NCBI GenBank assembly: GCA_946413815.1
Contig: CAMKMD010000041.1
Location: forward strand, 1 to 38,083
Source of the DNA: an uncultured Ruminococcus sp.
GTDB lineage: Bacteria > Bacillota > Clostridia > Oscillospirales > Ruminococcaceae
Direction: 5' to 3'
DNA length: 38,083 nucleotides
The number at the start of each line of letters is the position of its first letter. Position 1 is the stretch's first letter. The notes beneath the pieces were generated by a model. It did no database searches. It worked only from the letters and a program-made list of their open reading frames with translations, and was not told the DNA's origin. Below are positions 1 to 7,152 of this stretch, piece after piece. The translations under genes and the position numbers were made by a program.

Positions 1-144
1 CTGTCTCGGTGGGAGCCTGAGTCTCTGTCTCGGTGGGAGCCTGAGTCTCTGTCTCGGTGGGAGCCTGAGTCTCTGTCTCAGTGGGAGCCTGAGTCTCTGT
101 CTCGGTAGGAGCCTGAGTCTCTGTCTCGGTGGGAGCCTGAGTAG
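1..144 (-). repeat. 24-bp tandem coding repeat (six units)
   Basis: Six head-to-tail 24-base units start at 1, 25, 49, 73, 97 and 121, differing by single bases. On the minus strand they encode APTETETQ. The array continues past the window edge, so the copy number is a minimum. It is a low-complexity protein linker, not a CRISPR: there are no spacers and it is in frame. Confidence 0.95.
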
Positions 145-1264
145 CAGGCTCTGCTGAACCTACAGTCCATACAGCATTGAAGCTCTGCTTCTGACCGCTC
201 ATAAGAGGGGGGATAACGAACTCTTCACCGGGCTGATATATTACGCTTGAACGAGTGTACTTCCATCCTGAGAATGTATAACCCTCTCTTGTGGCTTCAA
301 GCTCGGGGATAATGATAGTCTCACCGGTCTTTGCGTTGATGATAGGGCTTTCGATACTGCTGTCAAGGGTATTGAACTTGACAGGGTATGTCACGGGCTC
401 CCATACAGCGGTGAATGTAACATTCTGATTGGGAGTGATAACAGTCTGGAGAGGCTTGTATACCTCGCCGTCAAGGCTGCTCTTCCAGCCAACGATAGTA
501 TATCCGTCTCTGGAGAAACGATCCTTTGCACAGAGCTCATTGGGGAATCCTTCTATAAATACAGGTGACTCGAATTCGGTCATACCGCGGATTCCTTCAA
601 CGTCTCCGGCAAGGTATGTATAGCGGACGTTCTGCTGAATAAGACCGGTAAGGTCGATATCGTGATCGGGCATTACAATGTACTGTCCGTTATCGAATAC
701 ATTGGTACCGTCTGTCCAGCCTCTTGAAGAGCAGTTATCGAAGGTAAAACGGGTGTAGTCCGGGAGAACGAGCTGTCCGGGTCTGCCGGTAGTCTTTTCA
801 ACTCTTTCAGAAAGATCCATTTCCTCGCCGTCGATTATTACGTGGTAGTTGATCTTGTAAGTCTGTACTCCGGCAACGTTTTTGTAAAAGCAGGGCTTGA
901 AGTGGATATCCTCAGTAGTACCCTCGGGGATAAGATATACGCCGCCGATCTCGTAACCGTAAAGGCCGTCAACAGTCCATCCGGAGAATACTTCGCCGCT
1001 TTTCTTGAGCTTGCCGGAGGGGAGACGAAGACGATTTACATCAGTCACATCAATCTGATATGAATCGAAATCAGAAGCCTCTGTTCCGACAGCGTAATCA
1101 GTGCCCTCCTCAACATCGAATACTACATTGATCATAAGAGGCTCGGATCCCTCATCCGCAGCCCATGCCTGGAAGCAGTTGCAGAATGAAACAGCGCCGA
1201 GTACAGTCGAAACAAGCACAGCCGCAGCGCGGTTCATCCCGTTTAAAGTTTTCATATTGTTCAT
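1..1264 (-). CDS. Secreted repeat protein with InlB/Flg_new-type repeats, 3' end outside window
   Basis: The reading frame opens at ATG 1264 and runs off the left edge of the window (about 421 codons visible). A GAGAGGGA ribosome site sits about 8 bases upstream. Residues 1-36 are a signal peptide (hydrophobic core AAAVLVSTVLGAV, probable cleavage after AWA). Residues about 40-370 contain beta-rich repeats with the pattern GYTxxGWK...NVTFTAVWEP and GYTFSGWK...FNAVWTV, typical of Listeria-Bacteroides (InlB B-type, Flg_new) repeats. From about residue 374 an APTETETQ repeat follows, six copies before the edge, which looks like a linker to an unseen C-terminal module (dockerin or anchor). It lies 43 bases downstream of the DUF4250 gene and may share its transcript. 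Role is probably cell surface or cellulosome-associated; the ligand is unknown. Confidence 0.85.
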   Translation of the reverse strand, partial: MNNMKTLNGMNRAAAVLVSTVLGAVSFCNCFQAWAADEGSEPLMINVVFDVEEGTDYAVGTEASDFDSYQIDVTDVNRLRLPSGKLKKSGEVFSGWTVDGLYGYEIGGVYLIPEGTTEDIHFKPCFYKNVAGVQTYKINYHVIIDGEEMDLSERVEKTTGRPGQLVLPDYTRFTFDNCSSRGWTDGTNVFDNGQYIVMPDHDIDLTGLIQQNVRYTYLAGDVEGIRGMTEFESPVFIEGFPNELCAKDRFSRDGYTIVGWKSSLDGEVYKPLQTVITPNQNVTFTAVWEPVTYPVKFNTLDSSIESPIINAKTGETIIIPELEATREGYTFSGWKYTRSSVIYQPGEEFVIPPLMSGQKQSFNAVWTVGSAEPATQAPTETETQAPTETETQAPTETETQAPTETETQAPTETETQAPTET

Positions 1265-1307
1265 GCGATTTCCCTCTCTTTTCCGACGCAGACCTTAAGT
1301 CTCGGCG

Positions 1308-1484
1308 TCATTTGTACTGATTTGTTTCTTCACTGTAATGATAACCGATGGAGCTCAGCTTCTTTTCTGTATCTTCTTTCGATATTCCAAGAGAAATATA
1401 CAATTCTTCAGCGCTGTCGAACTCATCCCTGAGCTTAGTGTTCAGATAGCTCAGTAAAATAACAGGATCATTCGGAATATTCAC
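1308..1484 (-). CDS. DUF4250 family small protein
   Basis: A 58-residue protein with the DUF4250 pattern: NIPNDPVILLSYLNTKLRD near the N-terminus and KKLSSIGYHY near the end. The start is taken as GTG 1484 because AAGGAG lies about 8 bases upstream and family members begin M-x-I/L-P-x-DP; the upstream ATG at 1505 would place the ribosome site inside the coding region. Function is unknown; the family is small, cytoplasmic and common in Clostridia. It has its own strong promoter (1557-1585). The gene for the secreted repeat protein follows 43 bases downstream, with a small inverted repeat between them. Confidence 0.8.
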   Translation of the reverse strand: MNIPNDPVILLSYLNTKLRDEFDSAEELYISLGISKEDTEKKLSSIGYHYSEETNQYK

Positions 1485-1556
1485 GTTTACAACTCCTTCC
1501 GTCATTGTTTACAGCAGTCATTGGAAGCGCAGTGCAGGACGCTTCCTCTTAATATA

Positions 1557-1585
1557 AATATACAATAATGGCGGCTGTTTGTCAA
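1557..1585 (-). promoter_or_regulatory. Sigma-A promoter for the DUF4250 gene
   Basis: Reading the minus strand, TTGACA (1585-1580), a 17-base spacer, then TATATT (1562-1557). It lies about 73 bases upstream of GTG 1484. Confidence 0.75.
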
Positions 1586-1662
1586 CTAATTTTCAAGAAT
1601 GCTATTTGTGAATTTTGTGTAAATATGTATTTACAGTAACGCAAAACAGCAGACATAAAGAA

Positions 1663-1683
1663 CGGGCGCAGTATTTACGCCCG
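1663..1683 (-). terminator. Terminator of the 221-residue membrane protein gene
   Basis: A six-base stem CGGGCG/CGCCCG with a nine-base loop, followed on the minus strand by a T-rich stretch (TTCTTTAT). It sits 12 bases after the stop at 1696. Confidence 0.6.
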
Positions 1684-1695
1684 TAAATAGGATCA

Positions 1696-2361
1696 TCAGA
1701 GACTTTCCATCGAGGACTCGGTATGAGTTGCCTGGTATTTTTCAAGTGTCTGATCTGTGCTGCCTATGTCGTTCATGCTGTCGGAAGCAGTCTTCATCCT
1801 TCTCTCCATCTCGACCTGATAAGGGCTCTTGATCTCCATCTGCTTCCTGTCGAATTCCTGTTCGAGAGCGCGTTCATTGAAGTAGGGATAACCGACCTGA
1901 TCTTCAAGCCAGCGGAATACGGCATTTGTCCTGAGCATCAGGGCAAAGCAGATGATACAGAGTATCCCGAAGACAACCGTTACATAGAAGGGGAGTTTTA
2001 TAGCTTCAAACAGCTTGTGTTTGTTGCCCACGCACATAAGGATTATATTGGCCGTGTGGAGCATGATACCTATGATACCGCAAAGGTCATGTTTCAGGAA
2101 GTTCAGTCTGTAACCCAGATAAAAAGTCAGAGGTGCAACAATCAGCGCATCAAGACAGAAGACAGTGGTCACCGGAGTGATAACGACCTTTTCGATAACG
2201 TGGTTCAGGTACTGATCGGCGCCGACGCTGACAAGATTTATGATACCGTATAGAAGAAAACCGATGCTTCCGGCGATAAAGAAATAAAAGGTATAGGTGT
2301 ATATCTTTTTGCAGCGTTTAAGTTTGAGTAAGTTCTGTGAGAATTCCTGTGAAACAGACAT
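1696..2361 (-). CDS. Four-helix membrane protein of unknown function
   Basis: A 221-residue protein with about four hydrophobic segments (roughly residues 22-45, 60-82, 92-112 and 122-143) and a charged cytoplasmic tail. The tail contains a helix-like stretch (FNERALEQEFDRKQMEIKSPYQ) and a Ser/Thr-rich end. No family is recognised. ATG 2361 is preceded by GGAAAGGAG at good spacing. It is a single-gene unit with a perfect promoter (2409-2437) and its own terminator. It is divergent from the hydrogenase operon, but there is no evidence of a functional link. Confidence 0.75.
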   Translation of the reverse strand: MSVSQEFSQNLLKLKRCKKIYTYTFYFFIAGSIGFLLYGIINLVSVGADQYLNHVIEKVVITPVTTVFCLDALIVAPLTFYLGYRLNFLKHDLCGIIGIMLHTANIILMCVGNKHKLFEAIKLPFYVTVVFGILCIICFALMLRTNAVFRWLEDQVGYPYFNERALEQEFDRKQMEIKSPYQVEMERRMKTASDSMNDIGSTDQTLEKYQATHTESSMESL

Positions 2362-2408
2362 ATGATTGCTCCTTTCCGGATTATGATGTCATTAAATATT
2401 GTAATAAT

Positions 2409-2437
2409 ATTATAACATTGTGCGGTCCCTGTGTCAA
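2409..2437 (-). promoter_or_regulatory. Perfect consensus promoter for the 221-residue membrane protein
   Basis: On the minus strand TTGACA (2437-2432), 17 bases, TATAAT (2414-2409), with a TGT extension just before the -10. Confidence 0.8.
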
Positions 2438-2730
2438 TAGATTAGGACGTATATAATTAAGCGTAAATAGATTAACGAAAAGCACTGTCATTGTTATTTT
2501 GTTGTCTAATCAATAAATGCTGTTATTATATCTTTTCCTGTATGAAAATATTGTATAGCAGGAGATAGGGAAATTACATTCAGCTATCATAATATAAGGG
2601 AATGCAAGAATCGTTATTTCTTTGTCAAGTTCGTGAAAAAATTGACAAGTTATGATTTGCTAATGATTATCAACACAAAAAGTATACAAAACCACCAATT
2701 ATACAGTATATTATTAGGCTAATTTGTAGA
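2438..2730. other. AT-rich gene-free stretch between divergent genes
   Basis: No open frame with a ribosome site is visible. TTGACA at 2642-2647 followed 17 bases later by GATTAT (2665-2670) could be a second, weaker promoter toward the hydrogenase operon. I see nothing else that can be assigned. Confidence 0.5.
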
Positions 2731-2759
2731 TAGAAATTTCCGAGAATATATGTTATAAT
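2731..2759 (+). promoter_or_regulatory. Extended -10 promoter of the hydrogenase operon
   Basis: TAGAAA (2731-2736), 17 bases, then TATAAT (2754-2759) preceded by TGT, an extended -10. The expected transcript start is near 2766, which gives a 75-base leader before the first gene. The leader begins with an imperfect hairpin (2772-2779 with 2787-2794). Confidence 0.65.
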
Positions 2760-2801
2760 ACACTATGGTATATAAGGCGTAATATGCGCTTTATTTATTG
2801 A

Positions 2802-2819
2802 CTGTTAAGGTATTTAAAA
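2802..2819 (+). promoter_or_regulatory. Candidate Rex operator in the hydrogenase leader
   Basis: CTGTTAA-GGTA-TTTAAAA matches 11 or 12 of the 14 specified bases of the clostridial Rex consensus TTGTTAA-N4-TTAACAA. It lies between the promoter and the ribosome site, where an NADH-sensing repressor could block transcription. This is an inference from sequence similarity in an AT-rich region, so chance is a real possibility. Confidence 0.35.
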
Positions 2820-2840
2820 TTTTCCAAGGAGGTCAATTTA

Positions 2841-3335
2841 ATGAGTTCAGCTAAATCCACAGTTCCCTTCAAGGGTACTCCGGAACAGGAGGCTCAGCTT
2901 CTTCAGGTCATTGAAGAGAAAAAGGATGATAAGGGCGCACTGATGCCCATTCTCCAGAAGGCACAGGACATCTACGGCTATCTCCCCATCGAAGTACAGA
3001 AGATCATTTCCGACAAGACAGGTATCCCGCTTGAGAAGATCTACGGTGTAGTTACATTCTACGCACAGTTCTCTCTCTATCCGAAGGGCGAGTATACTAT
3101 TTCCGTCTGTCTCGGTACTGCCTGCTACGTTAAGGGTTCAGGAGATATCTACAACAAGCTTCAGGAGAAGCTCGGCATTGCAGGCGGAGAGTGCACTCCC
3201 GACGGTAAATTCTCACTTGACGCTTGCCGCTGCATAGGCGCTTGCGGTCTTGCACCTGTTCTCACCGTTAACGAGGATGTTTACGGACGTCTCACAGTTG
3301 ACGATGTTGACAAGATTCTTGAAAAATACGCTTAA
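2841..3335 (+). CDS. hydC: [FeFe] hydrogenase subunit, NuoE-like (HydC/HndA)
   Basis: A 164-residue thioredoxin-fold [2Fe-2S] protein of the NuoE family. Cluster ligands are C90 and C95 (CLGTACYVKGS) and C131 and C135 (CRCIGACGLAP), the normal spacing. It would be the small electron-transfer subunit of a cytoplasmic trimeric hydrogenase, passing electrons between the flavin subunit and the rest of the complex. ATG 2841 follows a strong AAGGAGG (2826-2832). It is the first gene of an operon with the NuoF-like subunit (28-base gap) and the catalytic subunit. Family knowledge: hydABC-type complexes couple H2 with both NAD(H) and ferredoxin; the HndABCD type is related. Confidence 0.93.
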   Translation: MSSAKSTVPFKGTPEQEAQLLQVIEEKKDDKGALMPILQKAQDIYGYLPIEVQKIISDKTGIPLEKIYGVVTFYAQFSLYPKGEYTISVCLGTACYVKGSGDIYNKLQEKLGIAGGECTPDGKFSLDACRCIGACGLAPVLTVNEDVYGRLTVDDVDKILEKYA

Positions 3336-3363
3336 GATATATTACCCGATAGGAGGTTAACTT

Positions 3364-5262
3364 ATGAAGACTCTTGAAGAACTCAAGGTTGTCAGAGAAT
3401 CAATGGAGGGCGAGGTTGCTCTCAGAACTCACGGCAACGCTTCTTCAAAATATGAAAGACACGTCCTGGTCTGCGGCGGTACCGGCTGTACATCCTCCGG
3501 CTCACCCAAGATCATTGAGAAGCTCACAGAGGAGCTCGCAGCTAACGGACTCACAGATAAGGTTCAGATCGTAAAGACCGGATGCTTCGGTCTCTGCGAG
3601 AGAGGACCCATCATGATCGTTTACCCTGAGGGTTCATTCTACTCCAGAGTAAAGGTAGAGGAGATCCCGCGCATCGTTTCCGAGCACCTTGTAGGCGGCA
3701 CACCTGTCAAGGAGTTCCTCTATGAGGAGACAGTTGCTGGCGACGAGATCAAGTCACTTGATGATACTGCATTCTACAAGAAGCAGCACCGTGTTGCTCT
3801 CAGAAACTGCGGTGTTATCGATCCTGAGAACATCAACGAGTACATAGGCAGAGAGGGTTATCAGGCTCTCGGCAAGGTGCTCACAACAATGACACCTGAG
3901 GATGTTATCCAGACTATCCTCGATTCCGGTCTCCGCGGACGTGGAGGCGGCGGCTTCCCCACAGGTATGAAGTGGAAGCTTGCAAGAAACATCGTTCCCG
4001 ATGCAGATCAGAAGTACGTTTGCTGTAACGCTGACGAGGGCGATCCGGGTGCATTCATGGACCGTTCCGTTCTCGAGGGCGATCCCCACGTTGTACTCGA
4101 GGCTATGTCTATCGCAGGCTATGCTATCGGCGCTACACAGGGTTACATCTACGTTCGTGCTGAGTACCCCATCGCTGTTGAGCGTCTCAACATCGCTATC
4201 AAGCAGGCTCGTGAGGCTGGTATGCTCGGCAAGAACATCTTCGGAACTGATTTCTGCTTCGATATCGATCTCCGTCTCGGCGCAGGCGCATTCGTATGCG
4301 GCGAGGAGACAGCTCTTATGACCTCTATCGAGGGCAACAGAGGTGAGCCCCGTCCGAGACCTCCTTTCCCTGCAGAGAAAGGTCTCTTCCAGAAGCCCAC
4401 TATCCTCAACAATGTTGAGACATACGCTAATATTCCCCAGATCATCCTCAAGGGTGCAGACTGGTTCGCTTCCATGGGTACTGAGAAGTCCAAGGGTACC
4501 AAGGTATTCGCTCTCGGCGGCAAGATCAAGAACACAGGTCTCGTTGAGATCCCCATGGGTACAACTCTCCGTGAAGTAATCGAAGAGATCGGCGGCGGCA
4601 TCCCGAACGGAAAGAAGTTCAAGGCTGCACAGACAGGCGGACCTTCCGGCGGATGTATCCCTGCTGAGCACTTTGATATCCCGATCGACTACGATAACCT
4701 CATCAGCATCGGTTCAATGATGGGCTCCGGCGGACTTATCGTTATGGACGAAGACAACTGTATGGTTGATATCGCTAAGTTCTTCCTCGAGTTCACCTGC
4801 GACGAGAGCTGCGGTAAGTGTACACCCTGCCGTATCGGTACAAAGAGAATGCTCGAGATCCTTGACAGGATCACAAAGGGCAAGGGATGTCTTGAGGATC
4901 TCGACAAGCTCGAGGAACTCGCAGCTCATATCAAGGCCAACGCACTCTGCGGCCTCGGCCAGACAGCTCCTAACCCTGTACTCTCTACTCTCAAGTGCTT
5001 CCGTGACGAGTATATCGCTCACGTTGTTGACAAGAAGTGTCCTGCAGGCGTATGTAAGGACCTCCTCAGCTTCGAGATCGAAAAGGACAAGTGTATCGGC
5101 TGCGGTATGTGTGCTAAGCAGTGTCCTGCTTCCGCTATCGAAAGAACTGACTACATTGCACCCGGCAAGAAGCTTGCTGCAATGGCGATCGACAAGAGTA
5201 AGTGCGTAAAGTGCGGCGCTTGTATCGCAACATGTAAGTTCAAGGCAATCATCAAGAAGTAA
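3364..5262 (+). CDS. hydB: [FeFe] hydrogenase flavin subunit, NuoF-like (HydB/HndC)
   Basis: A 632-residue protein with the complete domain order of the family. It has an N-terminal thioredoxin-like [2Fe-2S] domain (C37, C42, C74, C78) and a NuoF FMN/NADH-binding core with the glycine-rich GRGGGGFPTG at 192-201 and CNADEGDPGAF at 221-231. An SLBB segment follows, then a [4Fe-4S] site (ESCGKCTPC, C483/C486/C489, with C529) and a C-terminal two-[4Fe-4S] ferredoxin domain (C577-C587 and C614-C624). This is where NAD(P)H reacts and electrons are split or merged between pyridine nucleotide, ferredoxin and the hydrogenase subunit. An AGGAGG precedes ATG 3364. The extra ferredoxin domain fits the bifurcating HydABC type rather than a respiratory complex I. 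Confidence 0.94.
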   Translation: MKTLEELKVVRESMEGEVALRTHGNASSKYERHVLVCGGTGCTSSGSPKIIEKLTEELAANGLTDKVQIVKTGCFGLCERGPIMIVYPEGSFYSRVKVEEIPRIVSEHLVGGTPVKEFLYEETVAGDEIKSLDDTAFYKKQHRVALRNCGVIDPENINEYIGREGYQALGKVLTTMTPEDVIQTILDSGLRGRGGGGFPTGMKWKLARNIVPDADQKYVCCNADEGDPGAFMDRSVLEGDPHVVLEAMSIAGYAIGATQGYIYVRAEYPIAVERLNIAIKQAREAGMLGKNIFGTDFCFDIDLRLGAGAFVCGEETALMTSIEGNRGEPRPRPPFPAEKGLFQKPTILNNVETYANIPQIILKGADWFASMGTEKSKGTKVFALGGKIKNTGLVEIPMGTTLREVIEEIGGGIPNGKKFKAAQTGGPSGGCIPAEHFDIPIDYDNLISIGSMMGSGGLIVMDEDNCMVDIAKFFLEFTCDESCGKCTPCRIGTKRMLEILDRITKGKGCLEDLDKLEELAAHIKANALCGLGQTAPNPVLSTLKCFRDEYIAHVVDKKCPAGVCKDLLSFEIEKDKCIGCGMCAKQCPASAIERTDYIAPGKKLAAMAIDKSKCVKCGACIATCKFKAIIKK

Positions 5263-5277
5263 GTGGAGGGTAAAGAA

Positions 5278-7014
5278 ATGGCTGATATCACAGTAAAAAT
5301 AAACGGTGTGGAACTTTCCGTTCCCAAGGGTACTACGGTACTCGAGGCCGCTCATATTGCCGGTATCGAGATCCCCACACTGTGCTATATGAAGGAGATC
5401 AACGAGATCGGCGCCTGCCGTATCTGCGTTACTGAGGTAAACGAGGGCAGAGGCTTCCGCCTTGTTGCTGCCTGCGTATATCCCTGCTCCGATAAAATGG
5501 AGATCAGAACGAGCTCACCCAGAGTTATCGAGTCCAGAAAGAAGACTCTTGAGCTCATCCTCTCCGATCACGACAGAAAGTGCCTCTCCTGCGTAAGAAG
5601 CGGTCACTGCGAGCTCCAGAAGCTCTGTAAGGACTACGGCGTTGAGGATGCTGCAAAGTACGACGGTGTAAAGAATGAGTTTGAGGTAGATAATTCCGCA
5701 GCTCATATGTACCGTGACAATAACAAGTGTATCCTTTGCCGCCGCTGCGTAGCAGTATGTGCAAAGACACAGGGCATCGGAGTTATCGGTGCCAACGAGA
5801 GAGGTTTCAAGACCTACATCGGTTCTGCATTTGATATGGGACTCGGCGAGACAAGCTGTGTATCCTGCGGTCAGTGTATCGCAGTATGTCCTGTAGGCGC
5901 TATCGCTGAGAAGGACTTCACAAAGCCTGTTCTCGAGGCTATCGCTGATCCTGAGAAGACAGTTCTTGTACAGACAGCTCCTGCTGTACGTGCAGGTCTT
6001 GCTGAGTGCTTCGGCAATCCCATCGGCACAAACGCTGAGGGCAAGATGGCTGCAGCTCTCCGCAGACTAGGCTTCGACAAGGTATTCGATACAGACTTCG
6101 CTGCTGACCTCACCATCATGGAGGAGGCTAATGAGCTCGTTGAGCGTATTCAGAACGGCGGCGTTCTTCCTATGATCACATCATGCTCACCCGGATGGAT
6201 CAAGTTCTGTGAGCACTACTATCCTGAGCTTCTTCCTCATCTTTCTTCCTGTAAGTCTCCCCAGCAGATGTTCGGTGCTACAGCTAAGACATACTACGCT
6301 GAGAAGATGGGTCTTGATCCCAAGAACATCGTTATGGTATCTATCATGCCTTGTACAGCTAAGAAGTTCGAGATCGGCAGAGATGATCAGAATGCTGCAG
6401 GCGTACCTGATGTTGATTACGCTCTTACAACCCGTGAGCTCGGCAGAATGATCGAGCGTGCAGGCATCAACTTCAATGCTCTTCCCGAGGAGAAGTTCGA
6501 TGATCCGCTCGGAATCTCCACCGGTGCTGCTGTTATCTTCGGTGCAACCGGCGGTGTTATGGAGGCTGCTCTCAGAACAGCTTACAATACTCTCACAGGC
6601 AAGACTCTCGTTGATATTCCTCAGGTTCGCGGAACAGAGGGAATCAAGGAACTCGCTGTTGACGAGCTTGGCGTAAAGGTAAAGGTTGCAAGCGGACTTT
6701 CCAATGCAAGAGAGATCCTTGATAGCATCAAGAACGGCACCTGCGATGCACAGTTCATCGAGATCATGGCTTGTCCCGGCGGCTGTGTAAACGGCGGCGG
6801 TCAGCCTCAGGTTCCCATGGGCATCAGAAACTTCGTTGATATCAGAGCAGAGAGAGCTAAGGTACTCTATGACCTTGACAAGTCCATGCCTGTAAGACAG
6901 TCACATGAGAATCCTGCAATCAAGCAGGTTTACGAGGAATTCTTCGGTAAGCCCGGCAGCCACAAGGCTCATGAGATTCTCCATACTTCCTACGTAAAGA
7001 GATCAGTTAACTGA
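5278..7014 (+). CDS. hydA: [FeFe] hydrogenase catalytic subunit (HydA/HndD)
   Basis: A 578-residue group A [FeFe] hydrogenase. N-terminal plant-type [2Fe-2S] (C36, C47, C50, C66), a His-ligated [4Fe-4S] (H98, C102, C105, C111), two ferredoxin clusters (C151-C161, C194-C204), then the H-cluster domain with L1 TSCSPGW (301-307), L2 MPCTAKK (357-363) and L3 MACPGGCVNGGGQP (C499, C503). It reduces protons to H2 or oxidises H2 in the cytoplasm. The start is ATG 5278, after GTGGAGGG at 7-base spacing; the frame also opens at GTG 5263 but that codon is part of the ribosome site. L1 has Ser where the second Cys of TSCCPxW usually lies. Last gene of the operon, followed by a strong terminator. Confidence 0.95.
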   Translation: MADITVKINGVELSVPKGTTVLEAAHIAGIEIPTLCYMKEINEIGACRICVTEVNEGRGFRLVAACVYPCSDKMEIRTSSPRVIESRKKTLELILSDHDRKCLSCVRSGHCELQKLCKDYGVEDAAKYDGVKNEFEVDNSAAHMYRDNNKCILCRRCVAVCAKTQGIGVIGANERGFKTYIGSAFDMGLGETSCVSCGQCIAVCPVGAIAEKDFTKPVLEAIADPEKTVLVQTAPAVRAGLAECFGNPIGTNAEGKMAAALRRLGFDKVFDTDFAADLTIMEEANELVERIQNGGVLPMITSCSPGWIKFCEHYYPELLPHLSSCKSPQQMFGATAKTYYAEKMGLDPKNIVMVSIMPCTAKKFEIGRDDQNAAGVPDVDYALTTRELGRMIERAGINFNALPEEKFDDPLGISTGAAVIFGATGGVMEAALRTAYNTLTGKTLVDIPQVRGTEGIKELAVDELGVKVKVASGLSNAREILDSIKNGTCDAQFIEIMACPGGCVNGGGQPQVPMGIRNFVDIRAERAKVLYDLDKSMPVRQSHENPAIKQVYEEFFGKPGSHKAHEILHTSYVKRSVN

Positions 7015-7036
7015 AACTGAATTATAGCATCTACGT

Positions 7037-7068
7037 TGGGCTGTACCTTCTGGTACAGCCCAGTTTTT
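7037..7068 (+). terminator. Terminator of hydCBA
   Basis: A perfect 11-base stem (7037-7047 with 7052-7062), TTCT loop, followed by GTTTTT. Confidence 0.92.
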
Positions 7069-7094
7069 ATATTCAATAGGGATACAACTGGATA

Positions 7095-7127
7095 TAAAAA
7101 TACCCCGGAATTTACTTTCCGGGGTAT
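7095..7127 (-). terminator. Terminator of the Gld-like ABC operon
   Basis: An 11-base perfect stem (7100-7110 with 7117-7127) around CCCCGG, followed on the minus strand by TTTTTATAT. It lies just after the stop of the DUF4340 gene and faces the hydrogenase terminator. Confidence 0.9.
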
Positions 7128-7152
7128 TGTTGTTTTGAAAGGTATTCTCAGA

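Noticed and set aside
1..144. Possible CRISPR array at the left edge
   Set aside because: Units are directly adjacent without spacers and encode an in-frame APTETETQ linker.
1723..2253. Plus-strand open frame opposite the membrane protein gene
   Set aside because: The minus-strand frame has a promoter, ribosome site, membrane helices and terminator; the plus-strand one has none.
3754..4671. Long minus-strand open frame inside hydB
   Set aside because: Antisense shadow of a well-supported gene, produced by its codon bias; no ribosome site or family match.
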